Positions 1-16,018 are shown, counted from the first letter of the stretch. The stretch: 64,000 bases of DNA from Apostichopus japonicus (GCF_037975245.1 NC_092576.1:34016611-34080610); one strand, 5' to 3'. Notes: generated by a model from the letters alone, not told the origin. Numbers and translations are program-made.

Positions 1-347
1 CACCTAAACCTGGCCTATACTAATGTACACAAAATCCAAGTATTCTTAATTTTTCTCTCCACAGGAGCAAATATATACAAAAAGCACAGGTAAAATAGTT
101 TAACAGAAACTCATCTTTAACTAAACATTCACATAGAGACCTAAGATTTTGGACAGACCCGCTGGTCAATGTGTATGTGAGCTTGTGTCGATACGCTATT
201 GGTCCGCTGTCGGCAAAACGCTGGGTTTTTCCAAGTAGCAATGTCTATCGGTCCGTTGGCGGACCTCCAGCGTTTTACCGCCAGCGGACCGCCAGTGTGA
301 TGCGTACTGGGTCCGACGTCAAAATGTTTACTGGGTATATGCATGCA

Positions 348-655
348 CAATGGCGTAGCTAGGGGATTCCCGAATTTACGTTTTTTAATTTAGACTGATA
401 CAACATTATACATAAAATGGAAATTAACCATTTCGCCTCGAGACATGTTTTGTAAATTAAGGATCCTTAGATGCAATCTGGTGCTATATTTTGCAACTTG
501 AAGTAATTTTTTTGCTTTGAGAATTTAAGAATTAGAGTAATTTATAATTTTTTGTTTGAGTATTTTTTGACACTCCAAATCTCATCTGGGGGCACCTGGT
601 GGCGGGAGGGCAAGTGCTTCCGCCCCCCCCCCAGGCCACCCTGACAACGCCACTG
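348..655. mobile_element. Short TIR element (MITE-like)
   Basis: The left end reads CAATGGCGT and the right end ACGCCACTG, which are inverted complements at 8 of 9 positions. The 308-bp interval is non-coding and has a poly-C run near its right end. This layout is common in non-autonomous DNA transposons of marine invertebrates. I see no clean target-site duplication, so the superfamily and the exact ends are open. Confidence 0.4.
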
Positions 656-1317
656 CACGTTCGCAATAGTGTTGATAGACTGGTGCTATAGCCTATCTCT
701 TCCACGTCGCGTGCTCTTCGGATAAAGGGGTTTACACAAGAAAGACAATGTTACAGCCCGTTCATGTTACATGAAATTGTTTTACCATCTTACCAAAATG
801 GGAGAATTATTACGGGCATCTCAATAGCCAATCGCCAGCTGTAACTGTTGTAAGTGAAGCCTAAACCACGCCTACATCTTCCTTATACACTGCTTGATTC
901 GATAGAAAATGTCCAATGTAGGCAGATCAATTCTGTGTCACGTAAGTTTCAGTAGCCAATAACATAGGCCAACACTGACTATATGACGTATGTCTGGTAC
1001 GTAAGGCAATCACGTGAGACTCGATGGCCAATCATATCATGTAGCGATCATTTGCGGCAAGGCTAGGTATACCCAGGAAAACTGGATGTCAAGGTCATGA
1101 CATGACCACCCGCTCTGCGCACCGGTCTATTGTAATTTCTGTTTGTTGACCTTCATCGGTACAGTATGCAGCGACCTCAACTTTAACCACCGTATACTAC
1201 CACCTCGTGGCCTGGCTGAAGGTAGCAGCCATTAACAGAAGACAATGATGTTATAAGGACAGTATGTCAAAACTGTGGGTGGACGGAATGACACTTCGAG
1301 CGGCTGTTTTTTTTCAC
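656..1317. other. Intergenic, no gene recognised
   Basis: I see no convincing coding exon, RNA gene or element here. An imperfect palindrome with two AGGTCA-type half-sites lies at 1092-1107. Confidence 0.4.
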
Positions 1318-2475
1318 CATTAATTATATGCTAAGTATATATGCTGTCTCTATATGTATCATGTGGCCCAAAAGTGCAATGTAACGGAAACAGTCATGCT
1401 GTCATGATGTTTTAGTTACGAATAAAAATTACGAAACGAAGTAATGTATCTGTAATGTGTGTGTTGTGTTGTCTATATATGTGAGATATGACCCAAAATA
1501 CACTGTAACAGATACAATAATATTGTATGTATTAGTTACGAATAACAGTTACTAAAGCAAAGAACGTATATGTTCAGTTACTGTTTCGCTGTCTTTATGT
1601 GTAACAAATGTACTGAACTGCAATGTAACTGATATACTTATTTTATGTATTAGTTGCGCTTTGAAGTTACAAAACAAAATATATTATATGTTAAGTATAT
1701 GTTATGCTGTCTCTATATGTAACATGTGGCCCAAAAGTGCACTGTAACGGATACAGTCATGTCGTATGTTTTAGTTACGAATAACAATTACGAAACCAAG
1801 TAATGTATCTGTTATGTGTCTGTTATGTTGTCTATATATGTGAGATATGACCCAAAATACACTGTAACAGATACAATAATATTGTGTGTATTAGTTACGA
1901 ATAACAGTTACTAAAGCAAAGAACGTATATGTTCAGTAACTGTTTCGCTGTCTTTATGTGTAACAAATGTACTGAACTGCAACGTAACTGATATACTTAT
2001 TTTATGTATTAGTTGCGCTTTGAAGTTCCAAAACAAAATAAAATATATGTTAAGTATCTGTTATGCTGTCTCTATATGTAACATATGGCCCAAAAGTGCA
2101 ATGTAACGGATACAGTCATGTCGTATGTTTTAGTTACGAATAACAATTACGAAACGAATTATTGTATCTGTTATGTGTCTGTTGTGTTGTCTATATATGT
2201 GAGATATGACCCAAAATACACTGTAACAGATACAATAATATTGTATGTATTAGTTACGAATAACAGTTACTAAAGCAAAGAACGTATATGTTCAGTAACT
2301 GTTTCGCTGTCTTTATGTGTAACAAATGTACTGAACTGCAACGTAACTGATATACTTATTTTATGTATTAGTTGCGCTTTGAAGTTACAAAACAAAATAT
2401 ATTATATGTTAAGTATATGTTATGCTGTCTCTATATGTAACATATGGCCCAAAGTGCAATGTAACGGATACATTT
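1318..2475. repeat. Satellite with higher-order structure: 359-bp unit built from three ~120-bp subunits
   Basis: A landmark beginning GCTGTCTCTATATG recurs at 1343, 1706, 2065 and 2424, giving spacings of 363, 359 and 359 bp. Inside each unit two diverged versions of the landmark occur: GTTGTCTATATATG at 1468, 1827 and 2186, and GCTGTCTTTATGTG at 1588, 1947 and 2306. The regular spacing is 121, 120 and 118 bp. Equivalent subunits in different units resemble each other more than neighbouring subunits do, which defines a higher-order repeat. Three full units and the start of a fourth are present. It is non-coding. Confidence 0.9.
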
Positions 2476-3598
2476 AAGTTATGTATCGTGTTTGTAGGGT
2501 TTACAAGTCATTGGAAGTTCCGCACTAAGTTACTTTTCTTCGACAGTGTGTTGATTCAAGAGCAGTTTAACGACAGTAATCTCGATCTTGGCAAATAATT
2601 CACTGCACATAAATCCTGTGTCTCTCTCACACGAGGGTATTTATGAATGTGTCAGTAACGCTTCTACAAAATGGAGGTACAACTTGGAGGTGAAAGGTAT
2701 GTTAATCATTTTACTTTCACAAGACGTTTCGCTTGAATGCTTAGCTTAAAAATAACTTGAACGAGGTAAACGAATCAAGCTAGAACTAGAATAACATGAA
2801 TATACATACATATAAATCAACATTTCACTGTAATAGTGAAATTGCGTTATTTTATAATTGACCTTTAAATTTGTTACTGTCACTTCACCGTAAGATGCAT
2901 AAACGTTAAGTCCCCGAGAACTTTTTAATAATTACTTCGACTGACTTGCACGCTTGTGTTCAAGCACGAGGAACTCGAAAACGCAAAAACATAGTATATC
3001 TATGTATTCTATGTATTCTCTGTATTGGACTATAAAGTTCATATCTCAAATGTAACATTTAGAAACAAAAATATTTTAAGCAAGAATTGCGTTCACAGGT
3101 GTTGATATTTCTCTGACTTGTTCAGAAAGATAATTAAGACATATAAACAGTTCTCTTACCATATTATACAGAGATCGTACCAGGATATATGCATCGACTA
3201 ATATGTAAGTTTGATGAATCTTTTATATCTACACAAAGAAAATTCAGAGAGGATCATAAAGGACAAAGGTGATAAAATATCGTTATCAAATGAGACAGAT
3301 TTCGTTCGAGGTGGATTATAGTTAAAGAAAATTTACCACGTATACATTTAACGATCGCAAAACATTGAAACGATATACGTCAAAGTATACATTTTGGAAC
3401 ATCCTGTGTATCTACATATATTATCTAATTCTTTCAAAGATATTGCTTTTATTGGAAGACTTATGATTCTAATTATTATTTAATGTCTCTAATGTTTCTG
3501 AAATAGTGGTTTGTGATTTTAAAGACATGCAAAAACTATGCATATACATATTTCAAGAAACATATTCTTATTCATAGTAATTATATGCTATATATTTT
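2476..3598. other. AT-rich intergenic DNA, nothing recognised
   Basis: This is unique-looking AT-rich sequence between the satellite and the microsatellite block. I found no long ORF, splice-consistent exon or terminal repeat. Confidence 0.4.
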
Positions 3599-3890
<292 letters not shown>

Positions 3891-3930
3891 AAATATAACA
3901 ATATAATAATATAATAATATATATATATAT

Positions 3931-8829
<4,899 letters not shown>

Positions 8830-9162
8830 TTGTTGTCTAGCCATGTTGAGCTTCCTACAGAGAGGATGGAAAAGAAAAAAATCATCAAGCTTTTCTTCAT
8901 GTCTGATTCTGTTACAGATATATACAGTTATAATATCATAATCAACATAGTCAGCACGGAAGATTGTCTAAGCGTACCACAGATCTCGAACGATTTGCAC
9001 AAAGCCATTTGGCGTGTTCAATTTATTATGAAAGAAAACCGAACATACTATTTCAACTTAGAGACGAATAAGTCTTCATGGGATCTCCCACTTGTCGAAG
9101 AGTCCATTAGACTGCAAGCAGATAGGGTTGATTCATTCATCCTGCCGTATCTTTGTAGATGA
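8830..9162 (+). CDS. Orphan ORF with a WW-domain-like segment
   Basis: The 110-residue frame contains a segment with the spacing of a WW domain: a first Trp (codon 9010-9012), a Tyr-Tyr-Phe-Asn core twelve residues later, Thr-Asn-Lys-Ser-Ser, a second Trp (codon 9079-9081), then Asp-Leu-Pro. WW domains bind proline-rich ligands. The Tyr-to-Trp spacing is canonical; the loop before the Tyr pair is one residue longer than in the commonest WW form. No Gly is visible in that loop. Upstream AG sites (CATAG before 8951, CCACAG before 8983) could be splice acceptors, and a GTAAGT at 9229 lies after the stop codon. No partner exons were recognised. It may be a terminal exon of an unrecognised gene, a gene relic, or chance. 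Confidence 0.4.
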   Translation: MLSSHVELPTERMEKKKIIKLFFMSDSVTDIYSYNIIINIVSTEDCLSVPQISNDLHKAIWRVQFIMKENRTYYFNLETNKSSWDLPLVEESIRLQADRVDSFILPYLCR

Positions 9163-9486
9163 AGTGAGCTGACTTTACTTGACATTTAAACCATCACTCA
9201 AGACTGTCTCATTCATCGCGCTGTACGGGTAAGTTGTTATGGAATATTCTTTAAGCCGTACATTGGGAGACGTAAAATTGACCAAATAATAAAAAATACT
9301 AATCAGCAGTTATTTTTACAACGCTTAAGCGACCACAGTTGTAGGAGAAATCCTCAAGCCCTCATGGATTGCAACTTACACGCCGGGTGGCTTCCAATTC
9401 AACATTTTACTGATATCTATTTTTTTTTTCAATTTAGACAGTCATTGCAGATGGGGAACTCCGTAGATTGCTCTTTAATGAAAAAC

Positions 9487-9575
9487 TCTCATCACTTGAC
9501 CCGGCCGGGTATCGAAACCAGGAACTGTCCGATTGCTAAGTCGTAATGCTGCAAATATCACAGCCTGTATCTACT
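9487..9575 (-). repeat. tRNA-like SINE fragment
   Basis: Read on the minus strand, the segment has a tRNA-like course ending in GGTTTCGATACCCGG, close to a B-box (GGTTCGANNCC). It is preceded by GACTTAGCAATCGGA, like an anticodon-arm-to-variable-loop stretch. The cloverleaf is imperfect, so it is annotated as SINE or tRNA-pseudogene-like, not as a functional tRNA. Confidence 0.4.
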
Positions 9576-9644
9576 CGCCCACAGCACCGGAATATATATA
9601 ATAGAAATAAGCTGTCAGGACCAATACTTGCCCCGGCGGGTAAG

Positions 9645-9760
9645 TCATCTCCAGTTGTCAGAGCTGAGTCTGTGCCAAATCGTTGTATTCTTTGGACGAC
9701 CCTGACACGTAAAATTCGATAAATTCACCGTCGGAGATGTTATTAATGGGGTTGTATTTG
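9645..9760 (-). pseudogene. Polinton major-capsid-like N-terminal remnant
   Basis: In one minus-strand frame the sequence includes EFIEFYVSGSSKEYNDL. This resembles the conserved N-terminal pattern (I-E-F/Y-x-V-x-G-S-x-x-x-Y-x-D-L) of the capsid-type protein encoded by Polintons and by the related F54H12.2-like genes. It stops about seven codons later and the rest of the gene is absent. It follows the minor-capsid-like remnant on the same strand, as neighbouring virion genes do in such elements. Confidence 0.55.
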
Positions 9761-10164
9761 ACCAATTGACCTCGTCTGTGTCGGTGTCACGACAAATATG
9801 TATAGTTTGGACTTGCTTCTTTCGTACGAGTGCTCGCTTAAGAAAGACATAGTTTACGAGGTGGTCAATCGAAGATGTCTTGAGTCTTTCTCGCCTGCTT
9901 GACTCGATCGCTACTGATGGAAGATTGTGAACGGTTACACCTTTCATTACCTTTCCCAAGGGTTGCTACGCTCGGGATGGCCTTTCTGGCTACTCTTTTT
10001 TTTCAGCTGCCACACCTTTCGTTTTTACAGACGGCTCGCGTGATTTAACGTCGAGCACGTCTTTAACAATGCTCATATATGTTAGCAACGCTTTTGTACC
10101 CAAGGCTTTGGCTCATTTTTTGAGAGGCGGTACTGCCGAATGAAACAAACCGCCTAGTTTAGTC

Positions 10165-10500
10165 CTAAGACATTGGTCTCGCTAAACAATCCCACCTTGA
10201 AACACGGGTAGCCATGACCAGTTTGATAGAGATATAAGTGCTCGTAGCGACGTGGGCTGCTACGAAACTGAGAATGATGATGATGATGCATGGTGCGGTG
10301 CGCTTCTTGAAATGAACTGTGGAGATCTTCGAAGTCGGAGATTGAAGTGTCACGATGACGTTGCGGCGTACGAATAGTATATTGCTGCAGGTGTTGTACC
10401 TTATATGGATTTCGATGGTATCAAAGTATTTGTACTTGACGGGGTGGTAGTAGATGTTGGCGAAGATTGAACTTATGTTACCCCAATATTGTTTTGACAT
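10165..10500 (-). pseudogene. Polinton minor-capsid-like remnant with overlapping small frame
   Basis: The ORF starts at the ATG ending at 10500 and carries an N-terminal YYHPVKYKYFDTIEIHIR segment followed by an IVTL strand. That pattern is typical of the short single-jelly-roll-like minor capsid protein of Polintons. Its C-terminal half is disturbed. A second minus-strand frame around 10170-10290 contains QTGHGYPCF, which resembles the start of the small protein usually encoded next in these elements. Both look inactive. Assignment is by motif resemblance only. Confidence 0.5.
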
Positions 10501-11433
10501 TAACTACGCTAATGAGCTGTACTTTGGAATTTCCAACTGCATGGGGTTTCACAATATCGCAATACACTTACAAATTATGTGATGTGATTGTTATATAATG
10601 GATATTTTAACATCATGCACTTTGTAACCGTAAATGTCGTTTTGAATCCCCACAACTTCGGCCAGTCTACGTTCGAACCTCACTTGGACGTCTGGGTCGA
10701 TTTGAGTGCAGATGTAGACGATTTTTTTTTCGGGGTTATTCGTCTCCAGAACCTGAACGATGGATTACCCGATAGCTTTAAACAACCATTGATGTCCATT
10801 GACAGTGTATGAATATTTACACTAATTGTTACTGCTGTACCACTTTTAATGATAAATCATCTCGGCCAGACCAACCTACCATGTCCTTTTATGCTGGCGT
10901 CACACTGTCCCGAAGTTGACACCAGATGGACACACGATAAAGAAAATGTTCAAATTCGGCTCTGATCGTAAAAACATCGGGCCATTCGTGAGGGCATCTT
11001 AAGCCATCGCATGACCGCCGGTGGAGTTTTTCAGGCTCCGGCGGCAACTTCGTGAGCGGTGGCAAAATCTTTGGCATGCCAAAAAATTACCGGAAGACCT
11101 TGCGATGGTTCATTTTCGTGTTGAATTCGTGTGTCCATTTTGCCTTTCATAAGGCCATCGTGAGGGCATCTTATCAAATCGTGTCATCTTCGTTTTTACT
11201 TCGTATGATCATCGGTGCCATCGGGCATTTTCGCCTCACGAAGACAATACGAAGGAAACAAGTAGCGGCCCGATTGTCTTATGAAGGCAACACGACTACG
11301 TGAAGCCCTCGCAATGCCGTCGAGTAACCATCGTATTATAGTACGATGACATCGAGATGGGACCACGGTGTCGGCGAAGACAGCCGAATTTGAGAACCTC
11401 AAGCGTTTCCCAGGTGTCATGGAAACGTGGACA

Positions 11434-11469
11434 TATAAAGGCCAGCCTCATAGCATCTTCCTCAGTCAG
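11434..11469 (+). promoter_or_regulatory. Core promoter: TATA box plus initiator inside the Harbinger element
   Basis: TATAAAG begins at 11434, and a TCAGTCAGT initiator-like sequence has its A at 11464, exactly 30 bp downstream, the usual TATA-to-start spacing for RNA polymerase II. The first ATG downstream is at 11557 and opens a short transposase-like N-terminal frame. This is probably the element's own promoter; activity is untested. Confidence 0.55.
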
Positions 11470-11598
11470 TCCTAAGCAACGTTACAGAGTAGAGTCATGT
11501 GTAACTCCCGAAGCTACAATCACAATCACAATTAACCACAATTCAGTTCCTGCAGAATGGCATACTTTGGTGATGAGACTTTGGTGATGAGACAACCA

Positions 11599-11990
11599 GG
11601 AAAAAGAAAGCAGCAGCATTGCTTGTTTTGATGTACCTCAGAGAACATGATGAGCAACTTTTACAGGCCCAGCACCTCCTCTTACAAAAAGAAAGCATTA
11701 TTTTATTTCACTTTTTCATTTCTTGCTATTTGCCTTTCTAGCATTCGACAATGTACTTATCAATCGTGGATAGCCATCGTGTGGCCTTAGTGTGGAAAAA
11801 GAAAGCAGCAGCATTGCTTGTTTTGATGTACCTCAGAGAACATGATGAGCAACTTTTACAGGCCCAGCACCTCCTCTTACAAAAAGAAAGCATTATTTTA
11901 TTTCACTTTTTCATTTCTTGCTATTTGCCTTTCTAGCATTCGACAATGTACTTATCAATCGTGGATAGCCATCGTGTGGCCTTAGTGTGG
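11599..11990 (+). repeat. Exact tandem duplication, period 195 bp
   Basis: The segment starting GGAAAAAGAAAGCAGCAG at 11599 repeats at 11794, and I see no difference between the copies over their whole length. The duplicated part carries a basic N-terminal frame (KKKAAALLVLMYLREHDEQ) and the following TTTCATTTCTTGC region. The first copy is also preceded by a small duplication of TTTGGTGATGAGAC. Identity of the copies implies a recent event, or assembly duplication. Confidence 0.85.
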
Positions 11991-12364
11991 CATTCGTGTG
12001 TCCTGCGGGTAAACTACTTATATAGAAATGCACATCTTCGTGTTGCCTTCGTGCGTGGTTCGGGTGCCATCGTGTGGCTTTCTGTAGGCATCGTACTTGC
12101 TTCGGCTGTTGATTGGCTGTTGACCAAGTTCGGGGCCATCTTCGTGCGAAATTCAAAATTCCATATTCGTATGGCCATCTGGTGTCAATTTCGCGACAGT
12201 GTGACGCCTGCATTAACGAAATCGGATGTGCCAGCTTTAGGCGATAGTTTGTGAGTGTGTAATTTAGATGTTCGTGCGGTGAGTTATTGCTCGGTTCCAA
12301 CACCATTCACATATAAGATACTTTATGTCTCTCATGTCTTAAAAATTATGAAAAGTATTAAAAG

Positions 12365-13840
12365 TATAAACATCATTCACCCAACTGTTGAACTTGGAAG
12401 GAAATCCCTGCTACTTACAAAATACTTATTTTGCCGTTTTGAGTTTGGCGACGTATGGTTTTATCGATGCGATAAGTGTTGTCTGTTTTTTGACACGTTT
12501 ACATTTTTTGTTCGTAAAATGTACCTTCGATGATCTCACCATGTAATCTTTAAGACGGATAGCGCTGTAATATCTTGACCACTCTGGAGGCTTCTTTGGT
12601 TCATTGCAGTAGATAACCATTGTTTGCATACAATCGTAATGGTATGGAGTTACAGGAGGTCTCTGTTGAAAGAGACCTAAGTATCTACATTGACTCATCT
12701 CTGCAACCTTCTAAACATTGTCTTGAAGCTGCTAAAAGAGGTAATAGGGTTTTAGGTATGATCAAAAGGAACTTCAGTTTTTCTGAAAGAGGACATCGTA
12801 GTTAGGTTTTATAATCAGTTGCTTAGGCCTCATCTGGAATATGCTGTGCAACCAATATATTGCTAAGGATAAGGAAGTACTTTAAAAGGTCCAGAGGAGG
12901 GCTATTAGAATGTTTAGTCCCTTAAAGAGTGTTTCTTGTTATAGGCGGTTACAGCTGTTGAATCTCACCTCACTGGATCTTAGGAGGTTACGTGGGGACT
13001 TCATCCAGGTTTTCAAGAGTGTGTATGGTTTCAACAATATATACTTTACCGACTTTTACATGTTTGCTAACAGTAGTTGTACCAGAGGTCATTGTCTTAA
13101 ACTCCAAAAGTCACATAGTAGGATTAATATTCGGCATAACTTTTTTCTAATAGGGTTGTGAACGAGTGGAATGGTTTGCCTGAGAAAATTGTACTTGCAA
13201 GTAGTGTCAATGGGTTTAAGGATGCTTTGGAAAATCACTTTAAGCAATGTAATCGGGTCTGAGTGTTTGTGTCTTCAGTTCTTTCCTCTCTCTATAGGGT
13301 CCTTGATGGGGATTTAAGTGTCCCTCCTGATCCCTTTTCTACTAAACTAAACTAAACTAAACTAAAAGGTCGATTCACCATGCCTATGCGTACGGGATCA
13401 TCTAGTTCAAATTTAAAGTTGAACTTTGCGGTGCGTGCTCCAGATGACAGATGTCCATACAGTCTTTGCCACACTGTCTCATGAGGCAGGTTGTTGACCT
13501 CCTGCAGTACATGCCAATGCTACGGTGCTTACTGTTGTTGTATCCAACGAGAAACTATTGCAAAACCACAACGTAGGTAGGTGTTCCGTTGGCTGTGAAG
13601 TTTTGCAAAATTTTTGGTATCTCTTCATTGCTATCATGCTCTGATATCTCTGGCAATGATGTTATTGTTATCCTGGATTGCTGCTCGTGTTATCACTGCT
13701 ACTCCTCCAAACGCGGCGGAATGGGAACGATCGTCGTTTATATCGCTTAGTACTTGTTCATCACCAGAGCCGGCGACACATCGTACCACAACTTGCGATA
13801 ATACATCATATTGTGCATAAAAGCAATTGAATAATGTGAT
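12365..13840 (-). pseudogene. Polinton integrase remnant, split by a LINE
   Basis: Minus-strand frames right of the LINE contain YNNSKHRSIGM, then PHETVWQRLYGHL and FKFELDDPVRIGM. Left of the LINE come IRLKDYM, EIIEGTFYEQK and a chromodomain-like TYRIDKTIRRQTQNGK. In order, these match the C-terminal half of a Polinton-type retroviral-like integrase: the end of the catalytic core, an SH3-like barrel and a chromodomain. Several frameshifts and stops show that it is dead. The DDE catalytic residues are not recognisable in what remains. The break coincides with the insertion of the CR1-like LINE, so that insertion is younger than the Polinton. Confidence 0.65.
12600..13375 (+). mobile_element. 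CR1-like LINE, 5'-truncated 3' end
   Basis: The plus strand encodes the C-terminal reverse-transcriptase region of a CR1/L2-type non-LTR element: ELQEVSVERDLSIYID, then AAKRGNRVLGMIKRNF, a PHLEYAVQ-type stretch broken by a frameshift, then RRAIRMFSP, LRRLRGDFIQVFK and a final WNGLPEKIV, stopping at 13263. The 3' end is an ACTAA/TAAAC microsatellite (about 13342-13366), the kind of short tandem tail CR1-like elements use in place of poly-A. At least two frame breaks make it inactive. The 5' truncation point lies near 12600. Confidence 0.75.
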
Positions 13841-14339
13841 CAGTGTAAGTCGACTTTAATGTTTGACTTTCTTCGACTTTTATGCAGTCTCATATTTGCC
13901 ATTCGACTGTGACGTGGAAATCGAGAGATTGTTTCTGGAAGGAAAATGATAAGCTTCATGGAACATATCCTATCATCTGCATTATCAAATAAAAGGAAAT
14001 GCAACACTTCATCTATCTTCAACGGCCGGGATTACCGATCAGTTCACGGGACATTTTCAGTTTGGCCAAACCTTTAAAGAAATCTTTGGGAGTTGCTTCT
14101 TTTCGTTTTCGCATGATGTCATGCAACGATTATACGATGTGAGATCCTTTGGTAATATGGTTATGCACGAACAATTCCACCTTGCCGATCCAATCTGTCA
14201 GAGTGATTTCGCATCCGTGTTTGTGGATCCTTTGGGAAAACTTTTTATGACATCTTGTTCAATGGCTCGATTTTGATAAAAAGTAATTATCTTCGAGAGA
14301 CGTTTCAGGTAGCAATCGCACCTTTGATGGTTCGCCTGC

Positions 14340-14815
14340 TTGTTCGATATAGCTTTTCTATTTAGTTGCGTCGTGATGGTGTGGATTGTTCAGCACTGGA
14401 TAGATTTTCTTCGAGTTCTTGCACTTTCGGTCTCTACAATGGGTCCGAGTCTTCTAAGTATTATAAAGATACTAACTCGGGCTTTTGGTGCTCTCCGTGT
14501 TCACTGTTCAGATACAACGCTACTGAGGACCCCGATGAGTGAAAGTAACAGAACCACCCAGATGAAACCACCTTCAAAAGACAAATTTCTTTTTGGAACT
14601 GATCAATGTACGTGTGTTGCCAGATTGCACAAGTGGCATAGGTTTTCTGCTTATTTGTTTTTCTTCTGCTGTCTGTTCAGCTGGTCTTTTCCTTTCAACG
14701 TGTTTACAGCGCCCTTGCAGATACAGGTGATCAAGTCTTTGGATGCTCTGTGTATAACACCTTGCCTTTGTTTCGGAGAAACTTTCGCTAACACGTGTAA
14801 ATAAGATTGATGTTT
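14340..14815 (-). pseudogene. Polinton small Lys-rich/hydrophobic protein remnant
   Basis: A minus-strand frame contains LAKVSPKQRQGVI, ASKDLITCICKGAVNTLKG and a basic stretch. After a stop it continues KRNLSFEGGFIWVVLLLSLIG, i.e. a basic patch, Gly-Gly-Phe and a hydrophobic run. That architecture recurs in a small protein of metazoan Polintons whose function is not established. The 154-codon frame on the opposite strand is its shadow. Confidence 0.5.
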
Positions 14816-15350
14816 ACGCCACCGTCGTCGCCGAAAACAAGGGACATATTTTTTTTCTTTTTCAACAGGTAAACGTACTGAACTTCTCCGGGAAGAATAT
14901 AAGCTCTCAAGCGAACGTACTTTTTACGTGACCCGCCCTGCGGTAACTAAAAATAGCATGGCAATCGGCACTGAAATACCGACCCCCCCCCCCCCATTCT
15001 CATAAGAAACTCACAACTTGAGCACGCTCCCCAAAAAAGCCCACCGACATTCGGAAAAAATATCCCAACCCCCAGTAGAACATTCAAAATACCACAAACC
15101 TTAAACCTGAAGGCGAATGTTACACTTCATTGCCTCCAGTAAGGCCTGCCAAGTGGAAAATCTTCCCCTTAAACTATCTCACGCATATTGCTCCAAATAT
15201 GTCTCTTTGCAAAGTCGCAGAGATACAAATAATACGGCACAAAACACCAGCAAAACACACTGGAGGGTCTACTCTATACATTACAAAGCTGTGCTACCGA
15301 CCTTGAACGGTCTCCCGTAACACGGTAAGAAAAAACATGCGCAGTACTCT

Positions 15351-15625
15351 CTAGGCTGTCATTGTCAGTCCTCGGGCACAGCCTATCACCCTATCGCCAA
15401 TGATACGTTTTACATTGGTCACCAAGGCACCATGTGCAATTCTCCAGGCAAGATCTCGAAGCCTGCAACTATGAAACTTTGATTGTACCGAACGCCATAC
15501 CTCGGTAGAATAACGACCCTGTACAAGCATTGCACTCGAGGCCCTATTCCGCAAGGAACTGAGCACAAGGGCTGGCCGTGACAGGTCAACGGGGGACAAC
15601 TACTAAAGAGTGGTACATATGACAC
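15351..15625 (-). pseudogene. LINE ORF2 C-terminal fragment
   Basis: The frame includes LRDLAWRIAHGALVTN and GDRVIGCARG. This matches the C-terminal region of Tx1/L1-type ORF2, where a D-L/x-W-R-x-x-H-G block precedes a Cys-rich motif. It is short and frame-broken. It could be the 3' end of the element whose RT lies at 17517-18281, separated from it by the ORF1-bearing segment. Confidence 0.55.
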
Positions 15626-16018
15626 GCACTAATCTACTCGGAGAACTACTATGCGGTGCGATGTTGTGCTTTTTACGTGCAAAGAAACGGACACGGACCA
15701 AAGGTCAACAAAACCAAAAACAATCCCAGTCTGTTTAACAACCACCAAAAACCCAACTGAAACCTCACAAACAGAAATCTCTCACTGTATAAAACGTAGC
15801 GTTTAACGTGACGTGAAAAGGACACGGACCCAAAGCTAACAGAACCAGAACAATAAAGCTCTACAAACCAGCCCAAAAAAGCCAACTCCAAACCACAAAC
15901 AGACCCCCCAACCCATATTATGTTACGACCACAATCCCCCCCCCCCCACATAACAACTAACTCACTCCAAAATTCATCCGTGGTACGCCGTCCCAATAGT
16001 AGACGACAGGCTTGCGCA

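Larger units (their letters stand above)
10892..12212. mobile_element. PIF/Harbinger-type element (non-autonomous), nested in the Polinton
   Basis: The terminal inverted repeats are 38 bp and match at 35 positions: the left end starts TGCTGGCGTCACACTGTC and the right end ends GACAGTGTGACGCCTGCA with one internal change. A TTA target duplication flanks it on both sides (10889-10891 and 12213-12215), the hallmark of PIF/Harbinger transposition. The subterminal regions are rich in GCCATCGT/GCCTTCGT words. Inside are a TATA box and initiator, a short ORF start at 11557 (MAYFGDET), and an exact 195-bp tandem duplication. A full transposase is not present, so it would need transposase from elsewhere. 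Confidence 0.8.
9645..14815 (-). mobile_element. Decayed Polinton/Maverick with nested insertions
   Basis: Minus-strand remnants of several Polinton-type proteins occur in series: a Lys-rich/hydrophobic small protein (14340-14815), integrase (13376-13840 and 12365-12600), a minor-capsid-like protein with a short following frame (10165-10500) and a major-capsid-like N-terminus (9645-9760). All carry stops and frameshifts. A Harbinger-type element (10892-12212) and a CR1-like LINE 3' end (about 12600-13375, plus strand) interrupt it. I did not find DNA polymerase B, the packaging ATPase, the protease or the long terminal inverted repeats, so the element is truncated. Family assignment rests on recognised motifs, not on a database search. 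Confidence 0.65.

Noticed and set aside
1318-2475. Regularly spaced repeats as a CRISPR-like array
   Set aside because: Units are contiguous 120/359-bp satellite monomers with no spacers, in a eukaryotic context.
9487-9575. Functional tRNA gene
   Set aside because: B-box-like and arm-like pieces exist, but a full cloverleaf cannot be formed; a SINE relic is more likely.
12620-13161. Plus-strand ORFs as an independent host gene
   Set aside because: They match the C-terminal RT region of a CR1-like LINE and end in its microsatellite tail.
14340-14804. 154-codon plus-strand ORF with hydrophobic stretches
   Set aside because: The minus strand reads as a Polinton small-protein remnant; the plus-strand hydrophobicity is a by-product.
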